From Rhodospira trueperi (GTDB lineage Bacteria > Pseudomonadota > Alphaproteobacteria > Rhodospirillales > Rhodospirillaceae): a stretch of DNA of 46,722 nt. The DNA lies in the NCBI RefSeq assembly GCF_900101965.1, contig NZ_FNAP01000018.1, positions 1 to 46,722 of the forward strand. Reading direction: 5' to 3'. Below the pieces are notes generated by a model. That model was given only the letters and a program-made list of their open reading frames with translations. It made no database searches and was not told where the DNA came from. The position numbers and the translations under genes are program-made. Below are positions 1-7,625 of the stretch, one piece after another (position 1 is the first letter of the stretch; each line of letters opens with the position of its first letter).

Positions 1-1
1 G

Positions 2-178
2 GAGGATCAGTCGCGACTGCGACGGGGGCACGGCGCCCAGAACATGGCCCTCGTGCGCCGCTTCGCCTTCAATATCATCCGCGCCGGACGCGGCAAGCGA
101 TCCATCAAGACTACCCGCAAGGTCGCAGGCTGGGACCCCGCCGTCATTGCCCAGCTCATTGCAGACCCGGTTCATTAA
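2..178 (+). CDS. ISAs1-type transposase, C-terminal end only (cut by window edge)
   Basis: An open frame enters from the left edge and runs 58 codons to a TAA at 176-178. The peptide contains the motif RLRRGHGAQNMALVRRFA, followed by a basic stretch (KRSIKTTRKVAGW) and a short tail. This is the usual C-terminal end of ISAs1/IS1548-type DDE transposases, which would act as the element's own recombinase. The catalytic residues and the left end lie outside the window, so whether the gene is intact cannot be judged. I could not identify the terminal inverted repeat downstream. It lies on the chromosome side of the tRNA fragment at 335-379, so it is probably a separate insertion from the integrase-bearing element. 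Confidence 0.75.
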   Translation, partial: EDQSRLRRGHGAQNMALVRRFAFNIIRAGRGKRSIKTTRKVAGWDPAVIAQLIADPVH

Positions 179-280
179 CCTGGACTCGTTGCCGTGGGGT
201 ACCCCCTATGCCCAGGGGCTCATCACCATCCCGGTCATGCGCTCACCGGGCCAACCCCGTGAGCAATTACAAGGCAAAAA

Positions 281-304
281 AGGCCGCCTCCGGAGAGGCG
301 GCCT
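281..304 (-). terminator. Rho-independent terminator of the original tRNA-fMet gene
   Basis: A perfect 10-bp stem (281-290 with 295-304, loop CGGA) is preceded on the plus strand by a run of A. Read leftward it is therefore a GC-rich hairpin followed by a T tract. It lies about 30 bp beyond the CCA end of the tRNA-fMet fragment, where the terminator of that tRNA would be. It marks the left side as native tRNA downstream flank. Confidence 0.7.
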
Positions 305-334
305 TGGATGCCGATTTGCGGCGTTCGGTCAAGG

Positions 335-379
335 TGGTTGCGGGGAAAGGATTTGAACCTCTGACCTTCAGGTTATGAG
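335..379 (-). other. Displaced 3' part of initiator tRNA-fMet: attachment site of an integrated element
   Basis: Read on the minus strand, these 45 bases match an initiator tRNA from the CAT anticodon to the CCA end: CTCATAACC, then the variable loop, T-arm GGTTCAAATCC and 3' end CCCCGCAACCA. The CCCCGCA acceptor half is characteristic of bacterial initiator tRNAs (C1-A72 mismatch). The 5' half is missing: to the right the sequence turns into unrelated, AT-richer DNA leading to an integrase. The fragment keeps the natural downstream terminator at 281-304. This is the expected pattern when an element integrates into a tRNA 3' end, rebuilds the gene at one end and leaves the displaced 3' copy at the other. 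The intact tRNA should then be at the right end of the element; none is in this window. Confidence 0.8.
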
Positions 380-582
380 TTCTACAAATACCTCCACGAC
401 GACTTACTCTCACATGCGACAACGCACGATAACGCCCTGTCTCCGGCTTACTTTTCGATTTTATGCTTGCCGCCCATTCACGTCCTTATTACCCTGAATT
501 GGCCCTCTTCTGTTACCTATGCGTTGCCCGTCGGGACCGTCAGGGGAGATGCCTGAAGGTCGCGCTGCGCGGGAGGTCGACC

Positions 583-1767
583 ATGGCAAGGATTACGAAA
601 CGGGTGGTGGACAGCCTGACGCCGGGCCCCCGGGACGTCATCCATTGGGATGATGCGCTGCTCGGGTTCGGTGTCCGGGTCTGGCCGACGGGCCGGAAGG
701 TGTATGTCGCCATGACGCGGGTGAAGGGCCGACTGCGCAAGGTCACCATCGGGTCCCATGGCACCATGACGCCGGACCAGGCGCGCACCCGGGCGCACGA
801 GATCATTTCCGAAGCCAAGGCCGGACGCGATCCGGTCCGCGATGCCGATCTGGCCCGGAAAGCGCCCACCATGCGCGGGCTCGGAGACCGCTTCCTGGCC
901 GAGCACGTCGCCGTGCGCTGCAAGCCGTCGACCCAGTCGGAATACAAACGCGCGGTCGAGTTGTTCATCAACCCGGCGCTCGGGCCGCGCCACATCACCG
1001 ACATCGAGCGCCGCGACATCGCCGACCTGCACCATTCCCTGCGGCACATCCCCTACCAAGCCAACCGGACGCTAGGCGTGCTGTCGAAGATGTTCAATCT
1101 GGCGGAGATCTGGGGCCTGCGGCCCGATGGCAGCAATCCGTGCCGCCATGTGGGCAAGTACCCGGAGCGCAAGCGCGAGCGGTTCCTGTCGCCCGAAGAG
1201 TTCGCCGCTCTTGGCCAGATTCTCCGCGATGCCGAACGGGATGGCTCGGAAACGCCCTCGGCGATTGCCGCCATCCGTCTGCTGGCCCTGACCGGGTGTC
1301 GGCTGAACGAGATCATGACCCTGCGCTGGGAGCATGTCGACCTCCGCAATCGGGCGCTGCGGCTGCCGGAGTCAAAGACGGGCGCCAAGGTGGTGCATTT
1401 CGGCGAGACGGTGGCCGCCGTGTTGCGGGGCATTGAGCGCATCGACGGGAACCCCTGGGTCATCACCGGACGGAAAGAAGGATCGTCGCTGACCGACCTC
1501 CAGCACCCCTGGCGGCGCATCCGCGCCGGCGCCGGCCTGGACGATGTGCGCCTGCACGACCTGCGCCATTCCTTCGCCAGCGGCGCGCTGAGCCTCGGTG
1601 AAGGCCTGCCCATGATCGGCAAGCTGCTGGGCCACAGTCAGGTGCAGACCACGGCCCGTTACGCCCACCTCGCCGACGATCCGATCAAAGCGGCCGCCGG
1701 AAAGGTGTCGGATTTCATCGGGACGGCCGTGATGGATGAACCGAGACCCCTCCACTGTGGAGCGTGA
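583..1767 (+). CDS. Tyrosine-recombinase integrase (P4-like, N-terminal arm-binding domain)
   Basis: The 394-residue protein has the layout of P4-type integrases: an N-terminal arm-DNA-binding (DUF4102-like) domain over about the first 90 residues, a SAM-like core-binding domain and a C-terminal catalytic domain. The catalytic set is visible: R240 (LTGCRLNEI), H325 and R328 (HDLRHS), H351 (GHSQVQTTARYAHL) and Y360. It therefore looks active in strand exchange. ATG 583 was preferred to an in-frame start at 463 because GGGAGG lies just upstream and homologous proteins begin at a similar point. It sits 200 bp from the tRNA-fMet fragment and points away from it, as usual for elements that use a tRNA 3' end. 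A convergent, truncated tetR follows. Confidence 0.93.
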   Translation: MARITKRVVDSLTPGPRDVIHWDDALLGFGVRVWPTGRKVYVAMTRVKGRLRKVTIGSHGTMTPDQARTRAHEIISEAKAGRDPVRDADLARKAPTMRGLGDRFLAEHVAVRCKPSTQSEYKRAVELFINPALGPRHITDIERRDIADLHHSLRHIPYQANRTLGVLSKMFNLAEIWGLRPDGSNPCRHVGKYPERKRERFLSPEEFAALGQILRDAERDGSETPSAIAAIRLLALTGCRLNEIMTLRWEHVDLRNRALRLPESKTGAKVVHFGETVAAVLRGIERIDGNPWVITGRKEGSSLTDLQHPWRRIRAGAGLDDVRLHDLRHSFASGALSLGEGLPMIGKLLGHSQVQTTARYAHLADDPIKAAAGKVSDFIGTAVMDEPRPLHCGA

Positions 1768-1806
1768 TCGGAAGGCCCGCGGGGCGAGACAACCGGCCGG
1801 ACGGGG

Positions 1807-2257
1807 TCAAGGAGCCTTGGCAAGGCGGCGGGCGGCCTCGACCACGGAGGCGCGCCGCCGGATCCGCTCCGCTTCGTCGTCGACCCCGGTCAACATGCGC
1901 GCGACCTGCGGCACGGCCGACCACCAGCCGGCAAGGGCCAGAATCAAGAACGCGAGGTGATCGGCATCGAGCGTGGCCGTGACCGCACCGCGCCGCTGTG
2001 CGTCTTCGACGGCCCTCGTCTTGTAGCCGTAGTGTTCGCGCCGCAGGTCCTCGTCCGGGACTTCACTGGCGAAGACAAGCCCCTCCCAGCGCAGCAACCG
2101 GCTGAGTTCGGGATGGTCGCAATGATAGTCGAAGGCGCGACCGACGTAGTCGCCGATGTCGTCCTCGGCGAAAGACGTGACCGGCACGGCCTTCGCCACC
2201 TTGGCGAGTTCGGTGCGCAGCACCTTGGCGAACAAGGCTCGTTTGTCGCCGAGCGTC
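1807..2257 (-). pseudogene. Truncated TetR-family regulator (ligand-binding part only)
   Basis: On the minus strand a frame with TetR character begins near 2257 and ends at a TGA at 1807-1809. The segment GDKRALFAKVL matches the end of the HTH domain of TetR regulators, and the remaining roughly 140 residues resemble a TetR C-terminal ligand-binding domain. The first 40 or so residues, including most of the DNA-binding helices, are absent. In their place the sequence passes directly into an MFS transporter coded on the other strand. A TTG or internal start could still give a short protein, but it could not bind DNA as a TetR repressor. I read it as the surviving 3' part of a regulator that was once divergent from the adjacent transporter. 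Confidence 0.75.
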
Positions 2258-3142
2258 GGATGGATGGCGGTCCTCCGCGCCGTTCAAGGATTGGCGGCGT
2301 CCAGCTTCGCGCCCATCGCGCTGTCCTGTCTGACCGAAGCGCTGCCCCCGCGGAAGCGCGCGACCGCAATCGGCGCCATGTCGACGGCCTTCCTCGTCGC
2401 CGGCATCTTCGGCCAGGTGCTGGCGTCCTCGCTGGCGCTCTGGTGGGACTGGAGGGCGGTGTTCGTCGTCACGGCGGCGGTGTTGCTGTGCGCTGGGCTG
2501 CTGATCCAGGCGACGGGCACGGAACCCGCCAGCGACCGCCATGACGGACACCTCGGCGCGCGCTTCGCGGCGCTTGCGCGGTTCGCCGCGCAGCCCCGTA
2601 TCCTGCTGCTGTGCTGCGCCCATATCACGCTGCTGCTCTCCTTCGTGGCCATGTACAGCGCGCTCGGGCCGCATCTGGTCGGCTTCGACGTCGACCCCTC
2701 GCGTATCATCGTCCTGCGTCTGGTCGGGCTTCCGGGCATGTTCGCCGCGCTTGGGGTCGGCTGGATCGCGTCGCGGATCGGCATGGCGGGCGTGGCGCGC
2801 GCCGGGTTCCTGGTCGCGGCCGTCGGCCTCTCGGTCGAAGCGGCCCTGGCGCAGTCCCTCACCGGGGTCGCAGTCGGCAGCCTGATCTTCGTCACCGGCG
2901 TCGCCCTAGCGGTGCCGGCGATGATCACACTGTTCGGCGCCGCCGCCGCGCCCAACCGCGCCGCCGGCATGGCGCTGAACGGCGTCGTTCTGTTCGTCGG
3001 GGCGAGCATCGGCCCCCTGGCCGCCTCCGGCACGCTCGGCTTTTCCACGCTCCTGGCGGTCCTGGCGGTGGTCCTTGCCGCAGCCGCCGTGTTCATCACG
3101 CTCTTTGCCCGGGCTCAACGGCGCAGGGAGGCGCTGGCATGA
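2258..3142 (+). pseudogene. Truncated major-facilitator transporter (N-terminal helices missing)
   Basis: From about 2261 the frame reads WMAVLRAVQGLAASSFAP, the conserved region around helix 4 of drug:H+ antiporters of the 12-helix type. It is followed by about eight hydrophobic helices, a central loop at GTEPASDRHDGH and a basic C-terminus. Roughly the first 90-100 residues expected for this family, with helices 1-3 and motif A, are missing. The frame is open upstream to an ATG at 2156, but those 35 codons are the antisense of the tetR remnant and are not transporter sequence. Without helices 1-3 the product is unlikely to transport. The break coincides with the tetR truncation, so one deletion removed both 5' ends and the shared promoter. 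Confidence 0.75.
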
Positions 3143-3347
3143 CGGGCGCGCGTCTGATCACGCGACCGGCCGGTCCGGTTCGGCCAGTCTCTCCGGACTT
3201 GCGCAGGACAGCGGGATCGTCGCTGCCGGTCGATATCCCGGCCCAGCGACGGCTTCGTGGTGGATCCGGTCGCCGCTTTGGTCCGCTTGACGTCGAACAG
3301 GGCGCCCCATGCGCAACCTCAATCCCGTTGCGTCGAGTGTGAGAGGC

Positions 3348-3932
3348 TCATGACCGTCGCGCACCACCGCGTTCGCCCCGCGCACCGGTCTCAGGAGACG
3401 CCTGGAACTCGAGGATATCCTTGTACGCCGACGCCCACTCCGCTTCGGACACATCCATCAGCCCACAGCACCGCAGGATGAACAGGCCTTCCGATGCCAG
3501 GAAAGCCAGGCGCGTGCGGCGCCCAAGGTCTGTCGAGACATCGAGGTCGTCCAGGCGTTGCCGGTACCAGTCCTGAGCCCGTTGGCGCTCCTCCGGCGTC
3601 TGGAGCAACGCGGCCATCAGCACCGCCGAGCGGGCGTTCTCGACCTCATCTGTCCGCATGGTCGCTTCGATGTGACCGCGAATTGAGGTGATGGGATCGG
3701 GGTCGGCGCCGACCAGGTCGGCGACCTCCTGGTCAAACTCCGCCTCCCATCGTCGAAACATCGCATCAATCAACTTTTGCTTGGTCCCGAAGCAATACTG
3801 CACCCCGCTTTTGGTGATGCCCGCCGCCTTGGCGACGGCATCAATCGAAAGGGCCGCAGCGCCAACGTCGCCGACGACGGCCTCGGCGGCGTCAAGCACC
3901 TTGTCGCGATCGATCTTGCGCGGTCGCCCCAT
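3348..3932 (-). CDS. TetR-family transcriptional repressor of the adjacent efflux genes
   Basis: The product is 194 residues from ATG 3932 (MGRPRKIDRDKV). The frame extends to 4025, but the upstream codons cross the promoter and operator and are not family-like. Residues 10-55 form the TetR HTH (LSIDAVAKAAGITKSGVQYCF), followed by an all-helical ligand-binding domain. The gene diverges from an SmvA-like efflux gene, with a palindromic operator candidate at 3956-3965 between them. Such pairs usually work by autorepression with drug-induced release; that regulation is inferred from position. It resembles the SmvR-SmvA arrangement known for cationic biocide efflux in enterobacteria. The inducer cannot be told from the sequence. 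Confidence 0.85.
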   Translation of the reverse strand: MGRPRKIDRDKVLDAAEAVVGDVGAAALSIDAVAKAAGITKSGVQYCFGTKQKLIDAMFRRWEAEFDQEVADLVGADPDPITSIRGHIEATMRTDEVENARSAVLMAALLQTPEERQRAQDWYRQRLDDLDVSTDLGRRTRLAFLASEGLFILRCCGLMDVSEAEWASAYKDILEFQASPETGARGERGGARRS

Positions 3933-3950
3933 GCCGGTCTCCCGTTGAGT

Positions 3951-3970
3951 TTTAGTACGATCGTATTTAT
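3951..3970. promoter_or_regulatory. Palindromic TetR operator candidate in the tetR/MFS divergent promoter
   Basis: TACGATCGTA (3956-3965) is a perfect 10-bp palindrome inside an AT-rich stretch, with partial symmetry outside it. It is 18 bp upstream of the tetR start and about 75 bp upstream of the MFS start, so a bound repressor could block both promoters. The site type (a short palindrome with a TCGTA half) is common for TetR-family repressors of efflux pumps. Binding itself is inferred. Confidence 0.55.
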
Positions 3971-4038
3971 ACCTGAGTGCAGCGCCATTCACCCACACAC
4001 ATGACCGCGCCTCAAAACAAGACATCGGTGACCCTCAA

Positions 4039-5532
4039 ATGGCTTCGTCCAACCGCTGGCTGACCTTGGCCATCGTCTCCAGCGCCCTGCTGCTCATCGT
4101 CATCGACATGACGGTCCTTTATACGGCACTGCCGCGCCTGACGCATGATCTGGGCGCCTCGGCCGCCGAAAAACTCTGGATCGTCAACGCTTACCCGCTT
4201 GTTGTCGCCGGCTTGCTGCTGGGCCTCGGAACGCTTGGGGACCGGATCGGCCATAAGAGGATCTTCCTGGGTGGTCTGGCCGTCTTCGGCGTCGCCTCGC
4301 TGGTGGCTGCTTACGCCTGGACGCCCGCCGTTTTGATCGCGGCGCGGGCCGTGCTGGCGGTGGGCGCGGCGATGATGATGCCGGCAACGCTCTCCATCAT
4401 TCGCCTGACCTTCGTCGACGAGCGTGAACAGGCGCTGGCGTTCGGAATCTGGGCCTCCGTCGCCTCCGGCGGCGCGGCGTTCGGCCCGATCGTCGGCGGC
4501 CTGCTGCTCGAGTCTTTCTGGTGGGGCTCCGTCTTCCTGATCAACGCGCCCATCGTGCTCGTCGCCGGGGTTTTGGCGGTCATCGTGATTCCCGAGGCCG
4601 ACACCCGCCGCGACCGTCCGTGGGATCTGATCGCGTCGATTCAAAGTCTCTGCGCCCTGGTGGGGATCATCTTCGCGATCAAGGAGATCGTGAAGCCCAG
4701 TCCCTCTTACGGAAGCTTTGTCCTAGCCGCCGTCGTGGGAATTGCGGCGCTGGCCCTCTTCATCCGTCGGCAGACGCGCGCCACCGATCCTCTGGTGGAC
4801 TTCTCCCTGTTTCGCGACGCTCGGTTCGCCACGGGCGTGGCGGCCGCCTTGATCTCGTCTCTCTCTATGATGGGAGTCGAGCTCGCCATAACCCAACGAC
4901 TGCAGCTGGTCCTCGGCCTGTCCCCGCTTGAGGCGGGGCTCTTCATCCTGCCCATTTCCTTGGCCGCGTTCGTCGGCAGCCCCTTGGCGGGGTTGGGCCT
5001 GCCGCGGTGGGGCGGAACGCCCATCCTGTGGAGCGCCCTGCTGGTGGCGGCGGGCGGGCTCGGCGGATATCTCCTGTGGCTCGACGCCGTGGGACCCTTG
5101 CAAATCGCGAGCATGACCGCCCTGGGCCTTGGCCTTGGCGCCGCCATGACGGCGGCCTCGAGCATGATCATGCTGTCCGCGCCCAGCGACCGGGCGGGCA
5201 TGGCGGCCTCGATCGAGGAGGCCTCATATGAACTGGGCGGCGCGGTCGGCATTGCCATTCTTGGCAGCCTGTTGTCCGCCGTCTACACCGCATCGCTGGT
5301 CCTGCCGGACTCTTTTGGGGCATCCGCCATCGCCTATGACGGGCTCGATCAGGCGTTGATCGTGGCCGAAGGAATGGAAGGGCCGATGGCGGATGATCTG
5401 CGGGCGCTCGCGCGCGGCGCCTTCGACCGGGCGTTCATGACCGTGATTGTCGTCGCCACGGTCATTCTTGTCGTGACCGCTTGTGGTCTTCGCCTGTGGC
5501 CCAGGCGCACGCGCGCGGTCATCGGAGTCTGA
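4039..5532 (+). CDS. SmvA-like MFS efflux transporter (DHA2 family, 14 helices)
   Basis: This 497-residue inner-membrane protein has about 14 hydrophobic segments, the length and topology of DHA2-family proton-driven drug exporters (EmrB/QacA/SmvA). Helix 1 carries the motif D-MTVLYTALP typical of SmvA/QacA proteins. Motif A is visible as LGDRIGHKR after helix 2, and a motif-C-like segment follows (ASGGAAFGPIVGGLL). Overall wording is closest to SmvA, known for export of methyl viologen and quaternary ammonium biocides; substrate here is inferred. It is preceded by a divergent TetR regulator and operator. Two bases separate its stop from the start of an ABC exporter, so the two pumps are one transcription unit. 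Confidence 0.88.
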   Translation: MASSNRWLTLAIVSSALLLIVIDMTVLYTALPRLTHDLGASAAEKLWIVNAYPLVVAGLLLGLGTLGDRIGHKRIFLGGLAVFGVASLVAAYAWTPAVLIAARAVLAVGAAMMMPATLSIIRLTFVDEREQALAFGIWASVASGGAAFGPIVGGLLLESFWWGSVFLINAPIVLVAGVLAVIVIPEADTRRDRPWDLIASIQSLCALVGIIFAIKEIVKPSPSYGSFVLAAVVGIAALALFIRRQTRATDPLVDFSLFRDARFATGVAAALISSLSMMGVELAITQRLQLVLGLSPLEAGLFILPISLAAFVGSPLAGLGLPRWGGTPILWSALLVAAGGLGGYLLWLDAVGPLQIASMTALGLGLGAAMTAASSMIMLSAPSDRAGMAASIEEASYELGGAVGIAILGSLLSAVYTASLVLPDSFGASAIAYDGLDQALIVAEGMEGPMADDLRALARGAFDRAFMTVIVVATVILVVTACGLRLWPRRTRAVIGV

Positions 5533-5534
5533 CG

Positions 5535-7334
5535 ATGAGGGACGAGGAGGACGAGGTTGGGGGCGAGGATTTCGACTACGAGGCGCTCGCCGCGCAGCAC
5601 GTCTCGTGGCGTCGGGCGCTCGGCCTGTTTCGGCCGTATGGGGGCCGGCTGGTCTTTATCCTCGGTCTTATTTTCGCCTCGTCCCTCGCCGGGGTGGCTG
5701 CCCCGTTCCTGCTGCGGGCGATCATCGACACCGCGCTTCCGGCCGGGGATCTCGGCCTTCTGGCCCTGCTGGCCGGCGGCCTGATCGCCCTTTCCGGAAC
5801 CGGAACGGTGATCGGTGTCCTGCAGGGCCTCGCGACCGCCAAGATCGGCCAGGCGATCATGCACGATCTGCGGGTTCGCGTCTTCGCACACCTTCAGTCG
5901 CTGTCGCTCGGCTTCTTCACGGCGACGCGGACGGGCGAGGTCCAGGCCCGCATCGCGAACGACATCGGCGGGTTGCAGGCTCTCGTGACCCATACGGCAA
6001 CGGACATGACGCGCAATATCAGCGTCGTGGTGATGACCATGATCGCCATGCTCATGCTGGAATGGCGGCTGGCGCTGATCTCCTTCCTGGTCATCCCGCT
6101 TGCCGTCTGGATCAGCCACCGCGTGGGGCGGTTGCGCGAGGAACTCACCTATGAGCAGCGGCTGCGCGTCGCCGATATGTCCTCCATGGTGCAGGAATCG
6201 CTGTCGATCTCCGGCATCATCCTCGCGCGCACCATGGGACGCACCACTCACCTGACGCGACGCTTCGTCGACACCTCCCAGCGGGTCGCGGCGCTGGACG
6301 TGCGCGCCCATACGGCCGGACAATGGCAATGGGCGGTGATCGACCTTCTGCTTCAGATCCTGCCGGCAGTGACGCTGCTGTTCGGCGGCCTGCTGATGAG
6401 CCCGGGCGGAACGGCGGTGACCATCGGCACGCTGGTCGCCATGATCGCGTTGCAAGAGCAACTGCTCTGGCCGCTCGAGGAGGTCCTGAACGCGGGCGTG
6501 CAGATCAAGACCACGCGCGCCCTGTTCGCGCGCATTTTCGAGTATCTGGATCGACCGGCGGAGATCCGCGAACGTCCGGACGCGGTGACATTGGATCGCG
6601 CGACCCTTCGCGGCGCGGTCCGCCTCGAAAACGTCCGCTTCGCCTACACCCCGTCTCAGCCGCCGACCCTCGACGGCGTGTCGATCGACATTCCCGCCGG
6701 GTCTCATGTCGCGCTGGTGGGCGCCACGGGCTCCGGCAAGACCACGCTCGGTTACCTCCTGGCCCGGTTGTACGACGTCGATTCAGGCGCCATCCGCTAT
6801 GACGGGATCGACGTGCGCGATCTGAGCTTCCAGTCGTTGACGGACATGCTCGGGGTCGTGACCCAGGATCCCACCCTCTTCAATGCGACGATCGCCGACA
6901 ACCTCCGGTTTGCGAAGCCCGACGCGAGTCCCGACGACCTCGTGGCCGCGGCGAAGGTCGCGCAGATCCATGACACCATCGCCGCGCTCCCGGACGGCTA
7001 CGACACACGGGTCGGCGAGCGCGGATACCGGTTTTCCGGCGGCGAGAAACAGCGCCTGTCCCTGGCGCGGACGATTCTGCGCCATCCCCGTGTGCTCCTG
7101 CTGGACGAGGCGACCAGCGCGCTCGACACGGCGACCGAGCGGGCGATGTCGCACGCCCTGGACACCCTGGCCAAGGAGCGAACGACGATCACCATCGCCC
7201 ATCGGCTCTCCACGGTGCGTCATGCCGATCAGATCATCGTGCTGGACGGGGGCCGGGTGGTCGAGCAGGGCCGTCATGAAGACCTTCTCGCGCGCGGCGG
7301 GACCTATGCCGCGTTGGTGCGCGCCTCGCAGTGA
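5535..7334 (+). CDS. ABC exporter, fused membrane and ATPase domains (MsbA/multidrug type)
   Basis: The 599-residue protein has an acidic N-terminal tail, about six membrane helices (residues 35-310) and a C-terminal nucleotide-binding domain. Visible motifs are Walker A GATGSGKTT, Q-loop VVTQDP, signature FSGGEKQRLSLARTIL, Walker B VLLLDEATSALD and the switch histidine in TIAHRLSTV. All catalytic residues are present, so it should be an active homodimeric exporter. ATG 5535 follows the MFS stop by two bases; an in-frame start at 5481 inside the MFS gene is less likely. Pairing of an MFS pump and an ABC pump under one TetR repressor suggests a resistance cassette for a hydrophobic or cationic compound. 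The substrate cannot be read from the sequence. Confidence 0.88.
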   Translation: MRDEEDEVGGEDFDYEALAAQHVSWRRALGLFRPYGGRLVFILGLIFASSLAGVAAPFLLRAIIDTALPAGDLGLLALLAGGLIALSGTGTVIGVLQGLATAKIGQAIMHDLRVRVFAHLQSLSLGFFTATRTGEVQARIANDIGGLQALVTHTATDMTRNISVVVMTMIAMLMLEWRLALISFLVIPLAVWISHRVGRLREELTYEQRLRVADMSSMVQESLSISGIILARTMGRTTHLTRRFVDTSQRVAALDVRAHTAGQWQWAVIDLLLQILPAVTLLFGGLLMSPGGTAVTIGTLVAMIALQEQLLWPLEEVLNAGVQIKTTRALFARIFEYLDRPAEIRERPDAVTLDRATLRGAVRLENVRFAYTPSQPPTLDGVSIDIPAGSHVALVGATGSGKTTLGYLLARLYDVDSGAIRYDGIDVRDLSFQSLTDMLGVVTQDPTLFNATIADNLRFAKPDASPDDLVAAAKVAQIHDTIAALPDGYDTRVGERGYRFSGGEKQRLSLARTILRHPRVLLLDEATSALDTATERAMSHALDTLAKERTTITIAHRLSTVRHADQIIVLDGGRVVEQGRHEDLLARGGTYAALVRASQ

Positions 7335-7540
7335 CGGCGTCCGCGCGGCATCACGCCGAGACGCCCCGAGGCTCGACCCCGCTCATCGCGACCAACGGCA
7401 ACCGGATCGTGACCAGAAGGCCCGTATGGGTATCGAAGGTAAGGGCTGATCGGGGGAAACCACACGGGGCGAGCGGGCGCGGCCAAACCACCCCCACAGT
7501 GTCGGAGGACAGGTGGACCCCTAACAATCAGACGCTGCTC

Positions 7541-7568
7541 TTGATCGGGAACGCAGCTACAATACACT
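7541..7568 (+). promoter_or_regulatory. Possible sigma-70 promoter for the STAND nuclease gene
   Basis: TTGATC (7541-7546) and TACACT (7563-7568) are separated by 16 bp and lie about 60 bp before the chosen GTG start of the downstream gene. The preceding gap (7335-7540) shows no convincing gene. This is a pattern match only. Confidence 0.35.
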
Positions 7569-7625
7569 CAAGGCGTCGGCCCACTGGTGTCGACCCGCCC
7601 GATTCAGGGAAGGAGTCCCGCACCC

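Noticed and set aside
2156..3142. A single 328-residue MFS gene starting at 2156
   Set aside because: The first 35 codons are antisense to the tetR remnant and unlike any transporter start; the transporter is truncated.
5349..6707. 452-residue antisense frame over the ABC exporter
   Set aside because: GC-driven shadow of a gene with all ABC motifs on the other strand.
7304..7567. Small minus-strand gene between the ABC exporter and the STAND gene
   Set aside because: No ribosome-binding site or recognisable sequence; at most a remnant.
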